A stretch of DNA of 64,000 bases from Clostridium swellfunianum (GCF_023656515.1 NZ_JAMOFV010000006.1:3756001-3820000); one strand, 5' to 3'. Shown: positions 54,160-62,291, counted from the stretch's first letter. Notes: a model not told the origin generated them from the sequence alone. A program made the numbers and translations.

Positions 54160-54220
54160 AACAAGGATTGTTTAGCAAAACAAATTCACAAATTTTTATA
54201 TATGTGTAGGAGACCTCGAA

Positions 54221-54910
54221 ATGGATGTAAAGCCTTGGAACAAGGATATAAAGCAATTAAGAGAAATAATCTTAAAACAAGATAAAATCGAAGAAAGTAA
54301 AACTTTAGCTTTAAGCTTGCATTCAATGGTTCATTCCTCTGAAATGTCAGGACTGTTGATAAAAACATTTGAGGATGAGTTATGGGAAGATTTAGATGAA
54401 TATACATTTAGATCAGCAACAAATGAAAAAGGACGTACAATTGCTTACGGTTTATGGCACTCTACTAGAATAGAAGACATAACCATGAACATGTTAGTTT
54501 CAGGAGATGAGCAGGTATTTATTTTAGGAAACTGGAAAGAGAAGATAAACTCTACCATAGTTGATACGGGCAATGCAATGACAGGCGACGAAATACTGGA
54601 ATTTAGCAAAAACATAAATATGCTTGAGCTGAAAAATTATAGAATAGCTGTAGGTAGAAAATCACAAGAAATAATAAGAAATCTTACAAACGGAGATATG
54701 AAACGAAAGTTTGAAAAACATAGATTACAGCATGTTATAAATGAAGGCGCTGTATTGGATGTTGAAGCTTCAAATTGGTTAATAGATTTCTGGGGAAGAA
54801 AAAGTGTATCGGGTATTATTTTAATGCCAGTAACGAGGCACCATGTAGTTCATTTAAATGAATCGTTTAGCGCAAAAAAGAAATTTAAACACAACAAGAT
54901 ACAGGACTAG
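54221..54910 (+). CDS. DinB-like metal-binding protein
   Basis: 229 aa, helical. His residues are arranged as in DinB/DUF664-like four-helix bundles: LHSMVHSSEMSG near 33, YGLWHSTRIEDITMNML near 75-93, and VTRHHVVHLNES near the C-terminus. The family includes metal-dependent thiol transferases and DNA-damage-induced proteins. RBS GTAGGAG. Function unknown; assignment rests on the His pattern and helix content. Confidence 0.65.
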   Translation: MDVKPWNKDIKQLREIILKQDKIEESKTLALSLHSMVHSSEMSGLLIKTFEDELWEDLDEYTFRSATNEKGRTIAYGLWHSTRIEDITMNMLVSGDEQVFILGNWKEKINSTIVDTGNAMTGDEILEFSKNINMLELKNYRIAVGRKSQEIIRNLTNGDMKRKFEKHRLQHVINEGAVLDVEASNWLIDFWGRKSVSGIILMPVTRHHVVHLNESFSAKKKFKHNKIQD

Positions 54911-54977
54911 TTTGTAAACAAAAAACAATGGTGGTGTTAGCACTTGGAGAAATGGATTAATATAAGGAAGTGAGTTA

Positions 54978-55432
54978 ATGGAAATTGCATTTTTTCAGGC
55001 TAAGTGCAGCGAGTGTGGAACAGAGTTCAGCACTCCATTATTAAGCGATTTCTCCTATGGACAGTTTATTGCTAGAAGTGAAAACGGGTTATTTTTTGCA
55101 TATTTGAATGCAATAGAAGAATTAGCTTTTAAGGAAATAAGCTGCATTTTCGATAAACTCTTAAAAGAATGTGGTTCTAGCTTGGATGAAAATACTTGCT
55201 TTCATTCTGTTGTGGGAAAGTGTTCAGATATGATTGAAGGTCAAGAGATGAGAATAGATATTGGCCCCATATGCCCATATTGCAAGTCGAGTAGTTGTCA
55301 TTACGATAATCTAAAAATGGTGGGGAAAGAGAAATTGAAAATCTATCTTTTACCTCCTTTGTTGCTTTAAGTGATGAGGAAAAAAATTCACTCATAAGGG
55401 ACTATATATGTGGTGAAAAGAAAAGTAATTAG
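54978..55432 (+). pseudogene. CpXC-like zinc-cluster protein gene with a frameshift
   Basis: The first frame encodes MEIAFFQAKCSECGTEF.. with CxxC pairs (KCSECG, CPYC) and closes early as ..LPPLLL. Inserting one G in the GGGG run at about 55322-55325 restores a good continuation, REIENLSFTSFVALSDEEKN, ending at TAG 55430-55432 for ~151 aa. A homopolymer indel, real or a sequencing error, is the simplest explanation. The cysteine pairs suggest zinc binding; no function is known. Confidence 0.65.
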
Positions 55433-55464
55433 CATTGAAGTTATTAGTCAAATGAGGTGATTTA

Positions 55465-55935
55465 ATGTTTGAAACAGATAGATGTATATTAAGGTGCTTT
55501 GAAGAAAAAGATTTAGATGAATTCATGATTTATAGAAACGATGATCAATGGATGAAGTATCAAAGTTTTAAAAATTTAACAAAAGAGGAATATAGAAAAG
55601 CATTATTAGTTCCTTTAAATATAGAAAGAGGAATCCAGCTTGCTATTGTTAATAAAGGCACAGATAAGCTTTTAGGAGATATGTACCTTGTGAAAAAAGA
55701 AAAGACTGTTGCTATTGGGTATTCTATTAATCCAATTTATTCTAGACAAGGATATATAAGCGAAGTTTTAAAAGCATTATTACCAAAACTTAAAGCATGT
55801 TATCCTGATTGCACAATAATAGCTGGAGTTGAAAAAGAAAATATCCCATCTAAAAATCTGCTGCTTAAATTAGGGTTTATATATGATGGATGGATAGATG
55901 AGTGGCAGGAAGAAGTTTATATTTATTCAAACTGA
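55465..55935 (+). CDS. GNAT acetyltransferase
   Basis: 156 aa. MFETDRCILRCFEEKDLDEFM is a RimJ/RimL-like start; the acetyl-CoA region reads INPIYSRQGYISEVLKALLP and the C-terminal motif KENIPSKNLLLKLGFIYDG. RBS ATGAGGTG. Immediately followed by a fragment of another GNAT gene. Substrate unknown. Confidence 0.87.
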   Translation: MFETDRCILRCFEEKDLDEFMIYRNDDQWMKYQSFKNLTKEEYRKALLVPLNIERGIQLAIVNKGTDKLLGDMYLVKKEKTVAIGYSINPIYSRQGYISEVLKALLPKLKACYPDCTIIAGVEKENIPSKNLLLKLGFIYDGWIDEWQEEVYIYSN

Positions 55936-55937
55936 TT

Positions 55938-56084
55938 AAATTAAAGCGCCTAGTTGCAATAGCATATCCTAACAATGCTAAATCTCGTAAGGTTATTGAA
56001 AAGTTAGGATTTAAATATAGAGGGGAACAAGAGCATTTTGGCTCAAACTTTTCTTACTATGAATTAGAACAATTAGATAGGTGA
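55938..56084 (+). pseudogene. 3' remnant of another GNAT acetyltransferase gene
   Basis: An open frame with no start of its own encodes KRLVAIAYPNNAKSRKVIEK then LGFKYRGEQEHFGSNFSYYELEQL, the classic last ~45 residues of a GNAT (NxxSxxxxEKLGF). It directly abuts the stop of the preceding GNAT gene, so a deletion or recombination between two tandem GNAT genes probably left it. Confidence 0.65.
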
Positions 56085-56107
56085 ACTAGAAAAAAGGAGA
56101 TTGAATA

Positions 56108-57310
56108 ATGATATTGACAGTTTTATTAATCATAATTTATATAGCATTTATAAGTTTGGGATTGCCAGACTCGCTGCTAGGTTCAGCTTGGCCGTCTATG
56201 TATCAGAGTATGGGAGTACCAATTTCTTATGCTGGGATTGTGTCCATGATTATAGCCGGAGGTACTATTGTATCAAGCTTGTTTAGTGATAAGGTTATTA
56301 GAAAATTTGGAACAGGCCTAGTTACCTCCATTAGTGTATTTATGACAGCAGGGGCACTATTGGGATTTTCATTAAGCGGTGAGTTCTATCATCTATGTCT
56401 TTTTGCAATCCCTTTAGGTCTTGGGGCAGGCTCAGTAGATGCAGCTCTTAATAATTTTGTAGCACTTAAGTATAAGGCAAAACATATGAGCTGGCTTCAT
56501 TGTTTTTGGGGCATTGGTGCTATGACAGGCCCCATTATCATGTCCTATTATTTAGAACGAGGAGCTATCTTCCAATCAGGTTATCGTACCGTTGCAATTA
56601 TTCAATTTACCTTGGTTATAATATTGCTTGTTACCTTGCCTCTTTGGAAAAAGGTATCATCATTTAATAGTTCTACTTCCAATAAGGATGAATCAGGCGG
56701 AAAAGAACAAGAGCAAAAGGTTTTGAGTAAAAGAGAACTTTTGAAGCTGCCAGGTGCAAAACAAGCTTTAATAGCCTTCTTCTGCTATTGTGCAATAGAA
56801 GCAACAATAGGTTTATGGGGAAGCAGCTATGTTGTTATGTCTCATGGAATTTCAGCAGAAACAGCAGCAAAGTGGGCATCTCTTTTCTATTTTGGCATTA
56901 CTTTTGGCAGGTTTTTATCAGGATTTATTACAATTAAGCTAAGCAACAGACAAATGATATATTTGGGCGAGGTTTTAATAGGAACTGGAATAATTATGAT
57001 GATGGTGCCTTTTGGACAGGTTACTTTGCTAATGGGCTTCGTAATGACAGGAATAGGCTGTGCACCAATTTATCCAAGCCTACTTCACGAAACCCCAGTA
57101 AATTTCGGAGCACAATATTCACAGTCAATCATGGGGGTACAAATGGCATGCGCATATGTAGGAAGCACATTTATGCCGCCACTATTTGGAGTTTTAGCTT
57201 CACGGATAGGCTATGCCCTTATGCCTTTCTATGCAGCCAGTATATTCCTGATTATGTTTATTATGATTATAGTGCTTAATAGAAGTGTAGATGATGAGAA
57301 AAACTCTTAA
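56108..57310 (+). CDS. MFS transporter
   Basis: 400 aa with 12 predicted membrane helices in two halves around a charged central loop (SSTSNKDESGGKEQEQKVLS, about 192-211). N-terminal IYIAFISLGLPDSLLGSAWP resembles the FucP/YfkF-like MFS group; SDKVIRKFGTG matches the MFS loop 2-3 signature. RBS AAAAGGAG. Substrate (sugar or drug) not determined. Single-gene unit closed by a terminator. Confidence 0.9.
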   Translation: MILTVLLIIIYIAFISLGLPDSLLGSAWPSMYQSMGVPISYAGIVSMIIAGGTIVSSLFSDKVIRKFGTGLVTSISVFMTAGALLGFSLSGEFYHLCLFAIPLGLGAGSVDAALNNFVALKYKAKHMSWLHCFWGIGAMTGPIIMSYYLERGAIFQSGYRTVAIIQFTLVIILLVTLPLWKKVSSFNSSTSNKDESGGKEQEQKVLSKRELLKLPGAKQALIAFFCYCAIEATIGLWGSSYVVMSHGISAETAAKWASLFYFGITFGRFLSGFITIKLSNRQMIYLGEVLIGTGIIMMMVPFGQVTLLMGFVMTGIGCAPIYPSLLHETPVNFGAQYSQSIMGVQMACAYVGSTFMPPLFGVLASRIGYALMPFYAASIFLIMFIMIIVLNRSVDDEKNS

Positions 57311-57317
57311 AATACAT

Positions 57318-57367
57318 AAGGTGTCTGACCCCTTAGTAGGTAACTACAAGAGGGTTGGACACTTTTA
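57318..57367 (+). terminator. Terminator of the MFS gene
   Basis: AAGGTGTCTGACCCC pairs with AGGGTTGGACACTTTT across an 18-nt apex, with minor mismatches, followed by ATTA. Confidence 0.75.
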
Positions 57368-57449
57368 TTATAATTTAGTTCACAATTGTAATAAATACGA
57401 ATAAAATATTATGATAAAATTTAATTTAAGTGATTGGAAGGGGAAGGGA

Positions 57450-57893
57450 ATGAAAATTATTTACCGTTTATTATTTATCTTACATGCATTTGTTGGTGTA
57501 GGCGCTGTTGGCGGAGGAATGATGGCTATTTTGAATCCTCAGGGACCAGGAGGAATGCCGGCAGATGCTCTAAAAAATTCACCCTTTAATAATTATCTTA
57601 TACCTGGCATTATTCTATTTTCAGTGATTGGGCTTGGAAATATTGCTAGTGCTTTGATAATTAAGTACAAAGCAAAGTTTCATGCCTATGTAAGCAGTGT
57701 TTTTGGTTGGGCTTTAGTTATTTGGATTATTGTTCAATGTATTATGCTTAATACGGTAGTGTATTTGCATGTAATATTTTTTATCATTGGATTAATTGAA
57801 GCTGCTTTGGCAATGATTATTTTGTTCAAACAGCGGATGTTTCCTGCAAATCTAGTTATTTATGTCTATAAAAAAATACGAAGAACAATGTAA
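57450..57893 (+). CDS. Four-helix membrane protein of unknown function
   Basis: 147 aa from the ATG at 57450 with AAGGGGAAGGG upstream; the ATG at 57411 has no RBS. Four hydrophobic segments (about 3-28, 49-71, 79-101 and 103-127), with a Gly/Pro-rich loop NPQGPGGMPADALKNSPF between the first two. No family with known function recognised. Confidence 0.78.
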   Translation: MKIIYRLLFILHAFVGVGAVGGGMMAILNPQGPGGMPADALKNSPFNNYLIPGIILFSVIGLGNIASALIIKYKAKFHAYVSSVFGWALVIWIIVQCIMLNTVVYLHVIFFIIGLIEAALAMIILFKQRMFPANLVIYVYKKIRRTM

Positions 57894-57930
57894 CTCATAG
57901 TTTGATAAATTAATTTTAAGGGGTCAATTT

Positions 57931-58539
57931 ATGATTATTTGGATAAATGGAGCTTTCGGCTCAGGTAAAACACAAACGGCTTTTGAACTACAGAGGAGGA
58001 CTGAAAATTCTTATGTTTATGACCCGGAGAACTTAGGTTTTTTCATTTCAAAGAATATGCCTTCAAGTATTAAAAATAAAGAGGACTTTCAGGATTATGA
58101 GGTTTGGAGAGAACTTAATTTTTCACTTATAAAGTATATTGAAGAGAAATATGAGGGTATCTTAATTATTCCGATGACTGTTGTTAATCCAAAGTATTTT
58201 AATGAAATAGTTGGTTATTTGCGAAACCAGGAAATTATCGTTAAACACTATACATTAATGGCTTCAAAAGCAACCTTGCTTAAAAGATTAAAAAGAAGAG
58301 GAGACCGTGATAACTCCTGGGGAGCACAACAAATAGATAGATGTTTGGAAAATTTGACAAGTGAAGTTTTTCAAACACATATAAATACTGAAAATATGTC
58401 TATTGATGAAGTGGTAGAAAAAGTTGCTGAGATGTCCAATATAAAGCTTCTTCCTGATGAAATGGGGAAATTTAAGAAAAACCTTTTTCGTATTAAAACT
58501 CAACTCAAGCATGTTAGATTATTTTCATGGAGATTATAA
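57931..58539 (+). CDS. TmrB-like P-loop ATP-binding protein
   Basis: 202 aa. Walker A GAFGSGKT (7-14), with the family-typical start MIIWINGAFGSGKTQTAFEL and VYDPENLGFFI. It resembles TmrB, the membrane-associated ATP-binding protein that gives tunicamycin resistance in Bacillus; resistance here is inferred from similarity only. RBS AGGGGTC. It is 4 nt ahead of the next GNAT gene, so the two are co-transcribed. Confidence 0.85.
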   Translation: MIIWINGAFGSGKTQTAFELQRRTENSYVYDPENLGFFISKNMPSSIKNKEDFQDYEVWRELNFSLIKYIEEKYEGILIIPMTVVNPKYFNEIVGYLRNQEIIVKHYTLMASKATLLKRLKRRGDRDNSWGAQQIDRCLENLTSEVFQTHINTENMSIDEVVEKVAEMSNIKLLPDEMGKFKKNLFRIKTQLKHVRLFSWRL

Positions 58540-58543
58540 ATTT

Positions 58544-59032
58544 ATGAGAGAAATTACAGATGATATCAAGATAATGGAATATGACTCCGCCTACGCTGAG
58601 GAAACAGTAAGAATGTGGAGGCAAAGTAAGGAAGCAGCAATAGGACAAAAGGAAATACACTCTTTTGAAGATCATGTATTCTTCTTAAATAACATTTTAA
58701 GTAAAGATAACAAATTAAGTAAAGATAACAAAATATACCTTGCCGCTAATGCTGATAACAGTGTTGTTGGAATGATAGCCTTTAATGACACCGAGATAAA
58801 TCAATTATATATTCATACTGATTATCAAGGAAAAGGCATTGGAAAACAGTTTTTGGAGCTTGCAAAAGCGAATTCAAATGGCATCTTAACATTGTATACT
58901 TTCGAGATTAATAAAAAAGCTCAACGATTTTATGAGAGAAATGGCTTTAAAATTATTGGCAGAGGCCATGAAAACGAAGAAAATCTTGATGATATAAAGT
59001 ATGAATGGATAAGCAGCAAGAAATATGAGTAA
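58544..59032 (+). CDS. GNAT acetyltransferase
   Basis: 162 aa from the ATG at 58544 behind GGAG; upstream in-frame ATGs overlap the tmrB-like gene. Acetyl-CoA loop YIHTDYQGKGIGKQFLELAKA and the final strand INKKAQRFYERNGFKIIGRG are complete. A small in-frame tandem duplication, SKDNKLSKDNK (about 51-61, bases near 58698-58731), lengthens one loop. Substrate unknown. Confidence 0.9.
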   Translation: MREITDDIKIMEYDSAYAEETVRMWRQSKEAAIGQKEIHSFEDHVFFLNNILSKDNKLSKDNKIYLAANADNSVVGMIAFNDTEINQLYIHTDYQGKGIGKQFLELAKANSNGILTLYTFEINKKAQRFYERNGFKIIGRGHENEENLDDIKYEWISSKKYE

Positions 59033-59178
59033 AACTTGCGGAGGTTTTTTTAACTAACAGTTGAATTATTCTACTACGCTTCGTTTGAAGATATAGTGTT
59101 GTAATGATAAAGTTATATTAGTAGATAGCTTCTTTAACAAAATAGTTGCTGGCATTGTATCATGAAATGGAGGCATAT

Positions 59179-59739
59179 ATGAATATTGAAATTGGTAAAA
59201 AAATATATAAATTAAGAAAAAGCAAGGATATGACGCAGGAAAAGTTAGCGTCTGAGCTAGGGGTATCAGTAGCAGCAGTTTCAAAATGGGAAACTGGCAA
59301 TTCATTGCCTGACATTTTAATGTTATGTTCCATTGCTGACTTTTTTAATGTGTCAACTGATGAATTACTTGGAAGGGATAAGAACAAAAAGAAAGTTATA
59401 ATAGTGGACGACGTGGAGTTTATAAGAAACTCACTAAAAGCCATATTAGCTGGTAATGGGTGTGAAATTGTTGGTGAGGCAGCAGAAGGAAATGAACTTT
59501 TAGATATTCTAAAAAGGAAGAAGGCAGATCTGATATTTTTGGATATCAATATGCCTGGTATGAATGGCATGACAGCGCTTCAGAATGTTATGAAAGCTTA
59601 TCCCAATGCTAAAGTAATAATGTGTTCAGCAGTAGCAGATAAAGAAGTCATTGATTCTGCAATAGAATTAGGCGCAGCAGCATATATTACAAAACCTTTT
59701 TTACCGGATAAAATTATAGAAAAGGTAAATATAATTTAA
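59179..59739 (+). CDS. HTH (XRE)-receiver domain fusion protein
   Basis: 186 aa from the ATG at 59179 with TGGAGG upstream. Residues ~4-64 are a Cro/CI-type HTH (IGKKIYKLRKSKDMTQEKLA, then VSVAAVSKWETGNSLPDI, STDELLG). Residues ~72-186 are a CheY-like receiver with D77/D78, phospho-acceptor D112 (LDINMPGMNG), S140 and K162 (ITKPF). Usual response regulators place the receiver first and a winged helix second, so this order is unusual. No histidine kinase gene is adjacent; an orphan regulator is implied. Confidence 0.9.
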   Translation: MNIEIGKKIYKLRKSKDMTQEKLASELGVSVAAVSKWETGNSLPDILMLCSIADFFNVSTDELLGRDKNKKKVIIVDDVEFIRNSLKAILAGNGCEIVGEAAEGNELLDILKRKKADLIFLDINMPGMNGMTALQNVMKAYPNAKVIMCSAVADKEVIDSAIELGAAAYITKPFLPDKIIEKVNII

Positions 59740-59750
59740 ATGTAGAGCAA

Positions 59751-59790
59751 TACAAACTCCATGGTTAACTATAAGCCATGGAGTTTGTAA
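59751..59790 (+). terminator. Terminator after HTH-receiver gene (CCATGG type)
   Basis: TACAAACTCCATGGTT (59751-59766) pairs with AGCCATGGAGTTTGTA (59774-59789) with one wobble, followed by ATTTT. Confidence 0.75.
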
Positions 59791-59803
59791 TTTTAAAATG
59801 GCA

Positions 59804-60030
59804 TTTCTCTCGCAGGTAAAAATTTAACAATATAAAAATTTAAGAATATAACAATTTAACTTTTTACCCTGCGAGGACTTTATGCCTAGATGGACTTTTA
59901 TAATACTCTTAACATAGAAGCACAGTCTGCTGCATCAAAGATAAGGAACAAATGAAAGAAAATTAAGAATTCAGAGTTGGTGATCAATTGTTATTGTGAT
60001 AAGATAAAACTATCGTTATGGAAATTTATA
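59804..60030 (+). repeat. Hairpin-promoter repeat element, copy F
   Basis: CTCGCAG (59809-59815) pairs with CTGCGAG (59869-59875), and the helix extends through GTAAAAA/TTTTTAC, the longest continuous stem of the set. The interior has ACAATTTAA-like units and the following block is GAGGACTTTATG. The promoter module ends the copy. It occupies the 324-bp gap before the unknown 399-aa gene. Confidence 0.87.
59977..60005 (+). promoter_or_regulatory. Promoter in repeat copy F
   Basis: TTGGTG (59977-59982), 17-nt spacer, TAAGAT (60000-60005), TGA before the -10. Confidence 0.7.
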
Positions 60031-60063
60031 ACTTACTTACTATTTTAGGGGGAAGCTAGAGCT

Positions 60064-61263
60064 ATGAATAGAAAATTAAACTTTTACTTTTTTGGGGATA
60101 TTGGTGAGTATGATAGTTATAATCCAGAGTATGCATGCAATAAGCAATACGCACCAGAAGTACTTTATTTGATTGCAAATAATGAACCATTTGCTATATC
60201 CAAATTTGATATAGCAGAGATTTTAAATATTGAAGAGGAAGTTATCACAAATATTATAAATAATCTTGAATTGATAAATGCTATAGAAACTAAGGATAAT
60301 ACATATATGCTTAAATTCCCTGTTTTTTTAGAGGAAGATGTGAAAGATATAGAAAACTATATAAATGACATAGGCGAGGTAATTGGCAAAAAAATAATTG
60401 ATATGAAAGAAATGCTTTATGCGGAAGCTTCAAAACTAAGATGCTCCAAATACCATAATTATGAGAGAGTACTATATCATATCATCTGCGATATAATCTT
60501 TGATGGTACTGCTTTTGAATTTTTTACCGAGAGAAATACCTTTTGTGCATCTAAGCTTCAGCCTGGAGTTAGGGATTATATTATTGTTGCCTACGAGGAT
60601 AGTAAAGTAGTGGAAAAGCACAGCAATAAAATTTTATGCAGCAGCAATAACTTTAGAAGTTCTGGATTTACTTTTAATAGTTTTGGAGATTTAAATGGTT
60701 TAAGAAAAGATATGTTCAGATTTTTTAGGCTAACACAGAAAAGTATTGATAGTGCGAGTCCATTTGATAAAGCAAATGAGCTGTATAACAAGGCTTTAGA
60801 TAAAATGAACAAAAATATTGCATATGAATGCGGTATTCTAATACAAAACATCATTAGTAGTAATACCCAATATAATGAATTGTCAGATAAGCAAAAGGAT
60901 ATTGCACAGTTCTTAAATGTATTAGAATACATCACAATAAACGATGAGGATAATACCATTTTGGTGAATGTTCCAGTATTTTATGATTTTGAATTGTCTA
61001 CAATTGTAAAAGAGATATCAGATAGTATTCTTATAAATATTTTTTCTATAGTAAAGGAAGTCTTTGACAATTTTGAAGTTAATGCATCAACACTAACACC
61101 TATAAGACATAAGGTAGATATAAAAGAAACAGCAAATGAAGTTTGGCACCAAATTTTTGGAGCTGCCAACGAATATTTAGTCAAAGAAGGCTTTGTTGCA
61201 ACCCCAATCAATGTTGATGGACAAGGCAGATATTTGAGAAGCGTTACGATTTCTGAGAACTAA
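60064..61263 (+). CDS. Unknown 399-aa cytoplasmic protein
   Basis: No family recognised. The first ~100 residues look like a winged-helix or HTH-like module (EVLYLIANNEPFAISKFDIAEILNIEEEVITNIINNLELINAIE, then a strand DNTYMLKF). A second, similar helix-strand pattern lies near 270-315 (LSDKQKDIAQFLNVLEYITINDEDNTILVNVPVFYDFE), suggesting an internal duplication. No signal peptide or membrane helix. RBS GGGGGAAGC. Its only visible promoter is in repeat copy F, and a TfoX-like gene follows by 34 nt. Could be a regulator; function not assigned. Confidence 0.7.
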   Translation: MNRKLNFYFFGDIGEYDSYNPEYACNKQYAPEVLYLIANNEPFAISKFDIAEILNIEEEVITNIINNLELINAIETKDNTYMLKFPVFLEEDVKDIENYINDIGEVIGKKIIDMKEMLYAEASKLRCSKYHNYERVLYHIICDIIFDGTAFEFFTERNTFCASKLQPGVRDYIIVAYEDSKVVEKHSNKILCSSNNFRSSGFTFNSFGDLNGLRKDMFRFFRLTQKSIDSASPFDKANELYNKALDKMNKNIAYECGILIQNIISSNTQYNELSDKQKDIAQFLNVLEYITINDEDNTILVNVPVFYDFELSTIVKEISDSILINIFSIVKEVFDNFEVNASTLTPIRHKVDIKETANEVWHQIFGAANEYLVKEGFVATPINVDGQGRYLRSVTISEN

Positions 61264-61297
61264 TAATAAAAAATATATTTTGGAAGGGAGCTTTATC

Positions 61298-61558
61298 ATG
61301 GGAGAATTATCAAAACTACCTAACATAGGGAAAGAAATTGAAAGGCAGTTAAATGAGGCAGGCATATTTACTTATGAGGAATTAAAAAATATAGGTTCAC
61401 AGCAGGCATGGCTGAAAATACAAGAAAATGATGCTTCTGCGTGTATTCATAGGTTGTTAGCTCTGGAGGGTGCTATTCACGGCGTGAATAAAACAGCGCT
61501 GCCACAGGAATGTAAATCAGAGCTAAAGAATTTTTACAATAGGAATAAAATCAAATAG
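61298..61558 (+). CDS. TfoX C-terminal-domain protein
   Basis: 86 aa from the ATG at 61298 with GAAGGGAG upstream. LSKLPNIGKEIERQLNEAGI, then TYEELKNIGSQQAWLKIQ and RLLALEGAIHGV match the helix-hairpin-helix-like TfoX C-terminal domain, often stand-alone in Firmicutes and named DNA transformation or competence protein by homology. No TfoX N-terminal domain is present. A role in competence is not shown for such stand-alone forms. Confidence 0.85.
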   Translation: MGELSKLPNIGKEIERQLNEAGIFTYEELKNIGSQQAWLKIQENDASACIHRLLALEGAIHGVNKTALPQECKSELKNFYNRNKIK

Positions 61559-61595
61559 TAATTTAGCTGATTTTAAAAGATGGGGTAGGTAATGG

Positions 61596-61730
61596 ATGGG
61601 CGCTGTTAAACTAATAATACTAAAAGGTAATTCTGGAAGTGGTAAGACTAACACTGGCAAGGCTCTATAAAGCAAGTTTGGTAGTGGTATTAGGATTAGA
61701 TAATCATTTTTCATAAACAAAGTATAGAGG
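61596..61730 (+). pseudogene. P-loop kinase remnant
   Basis: ATG at 61596 opens MGAVKLIILKGNSGSGKTNT, then GKAL and a TAA at 61668. The same frame continues SKFGSGIRIR before another stop. This is the Walker A start of a small kinase-like protein with the rest missing. It sits directly upstream of an intact P-loop gene and shows gene decay rather than function. Confidence 0.6.
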
Positions 61731-61739
61731 GGGGCTTTT

Positions 61740-62291
61740 ATGAAATTAGTGTTTATAATTGGAAATGCTGCAGTGGGTAAAATGACTGTTGGACAAGAAC
61801 TCACAAAAATTACAGATTTGAGGCTGTTCCATAATCATATGACAATTGAACCTATATTAGAGGTTTTCGGATACTTTAATGGAAAAGCTATATCTCGTGT
61901 GAGAGAGATTATTTTTGAAGAATTTGCTGCTTCAGAAAATTACGGATTGATTTTTACATATATGTGGGCATTTGATCAGCAATCAGACTGGGATTATGTT
62001 GAGCATGTATGCAGCATTTTTAGAAAGTATAATGCGGATATATATTATGTAGAGCTTGTTGCGTCTCAAGAAACCAGATTTCAAAGGAATTCTACAGAGA
62101 ATCGCCTAAAGAATAAAGCTTCTAAAAGAGATATTGAAAGATCGAATCAAAGAATTATGGATGATGACGCAAGATATCGCTGTGTCAGCAAGGATGGCGA
62201 AATTACTTTTGATAATTATATCAAAATTGATAATTCTAATCTTTCAGCAGAAGCTGTTGCGCAGATGATAAAGGAGCATTTTGTTTTGTAA
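61740..62291 (+). CDS. P-loop kinase-like protein with atypical Walker A
   Basis: 183 aa. MKLVFIIGNAAVGKMTVGQE has a Walker A in which Met replaces the usual Ser/Thr (GNAAVGKM). Relatives with GKLTV are known among small AAA/shikimate-kinase-like proteins, so the change may be a family trait. The region DLRLFHNHMTIEPILEVF follows. The C-terminal half has RNSTENRLKNKASKRDIE. RBS GAGGGGGG. Substrate unknown. Confidence 0.8.
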   Translation: MKLVFIIGNAAVGKMTVGQELTKITDLRLFHNHMTIEPILEVFGYFNGKAISRVREIIFEEFAASENYGLIFTYMWAFDQQSDWDYVEHVCSIFRKYNADIYYVELVASQETRFQRNSTENRLKNKASKRDIERSNQRIMDDDARYRCVSKDGEITFDNYIKIDNSNLSAEAVAQMIKEHFVL

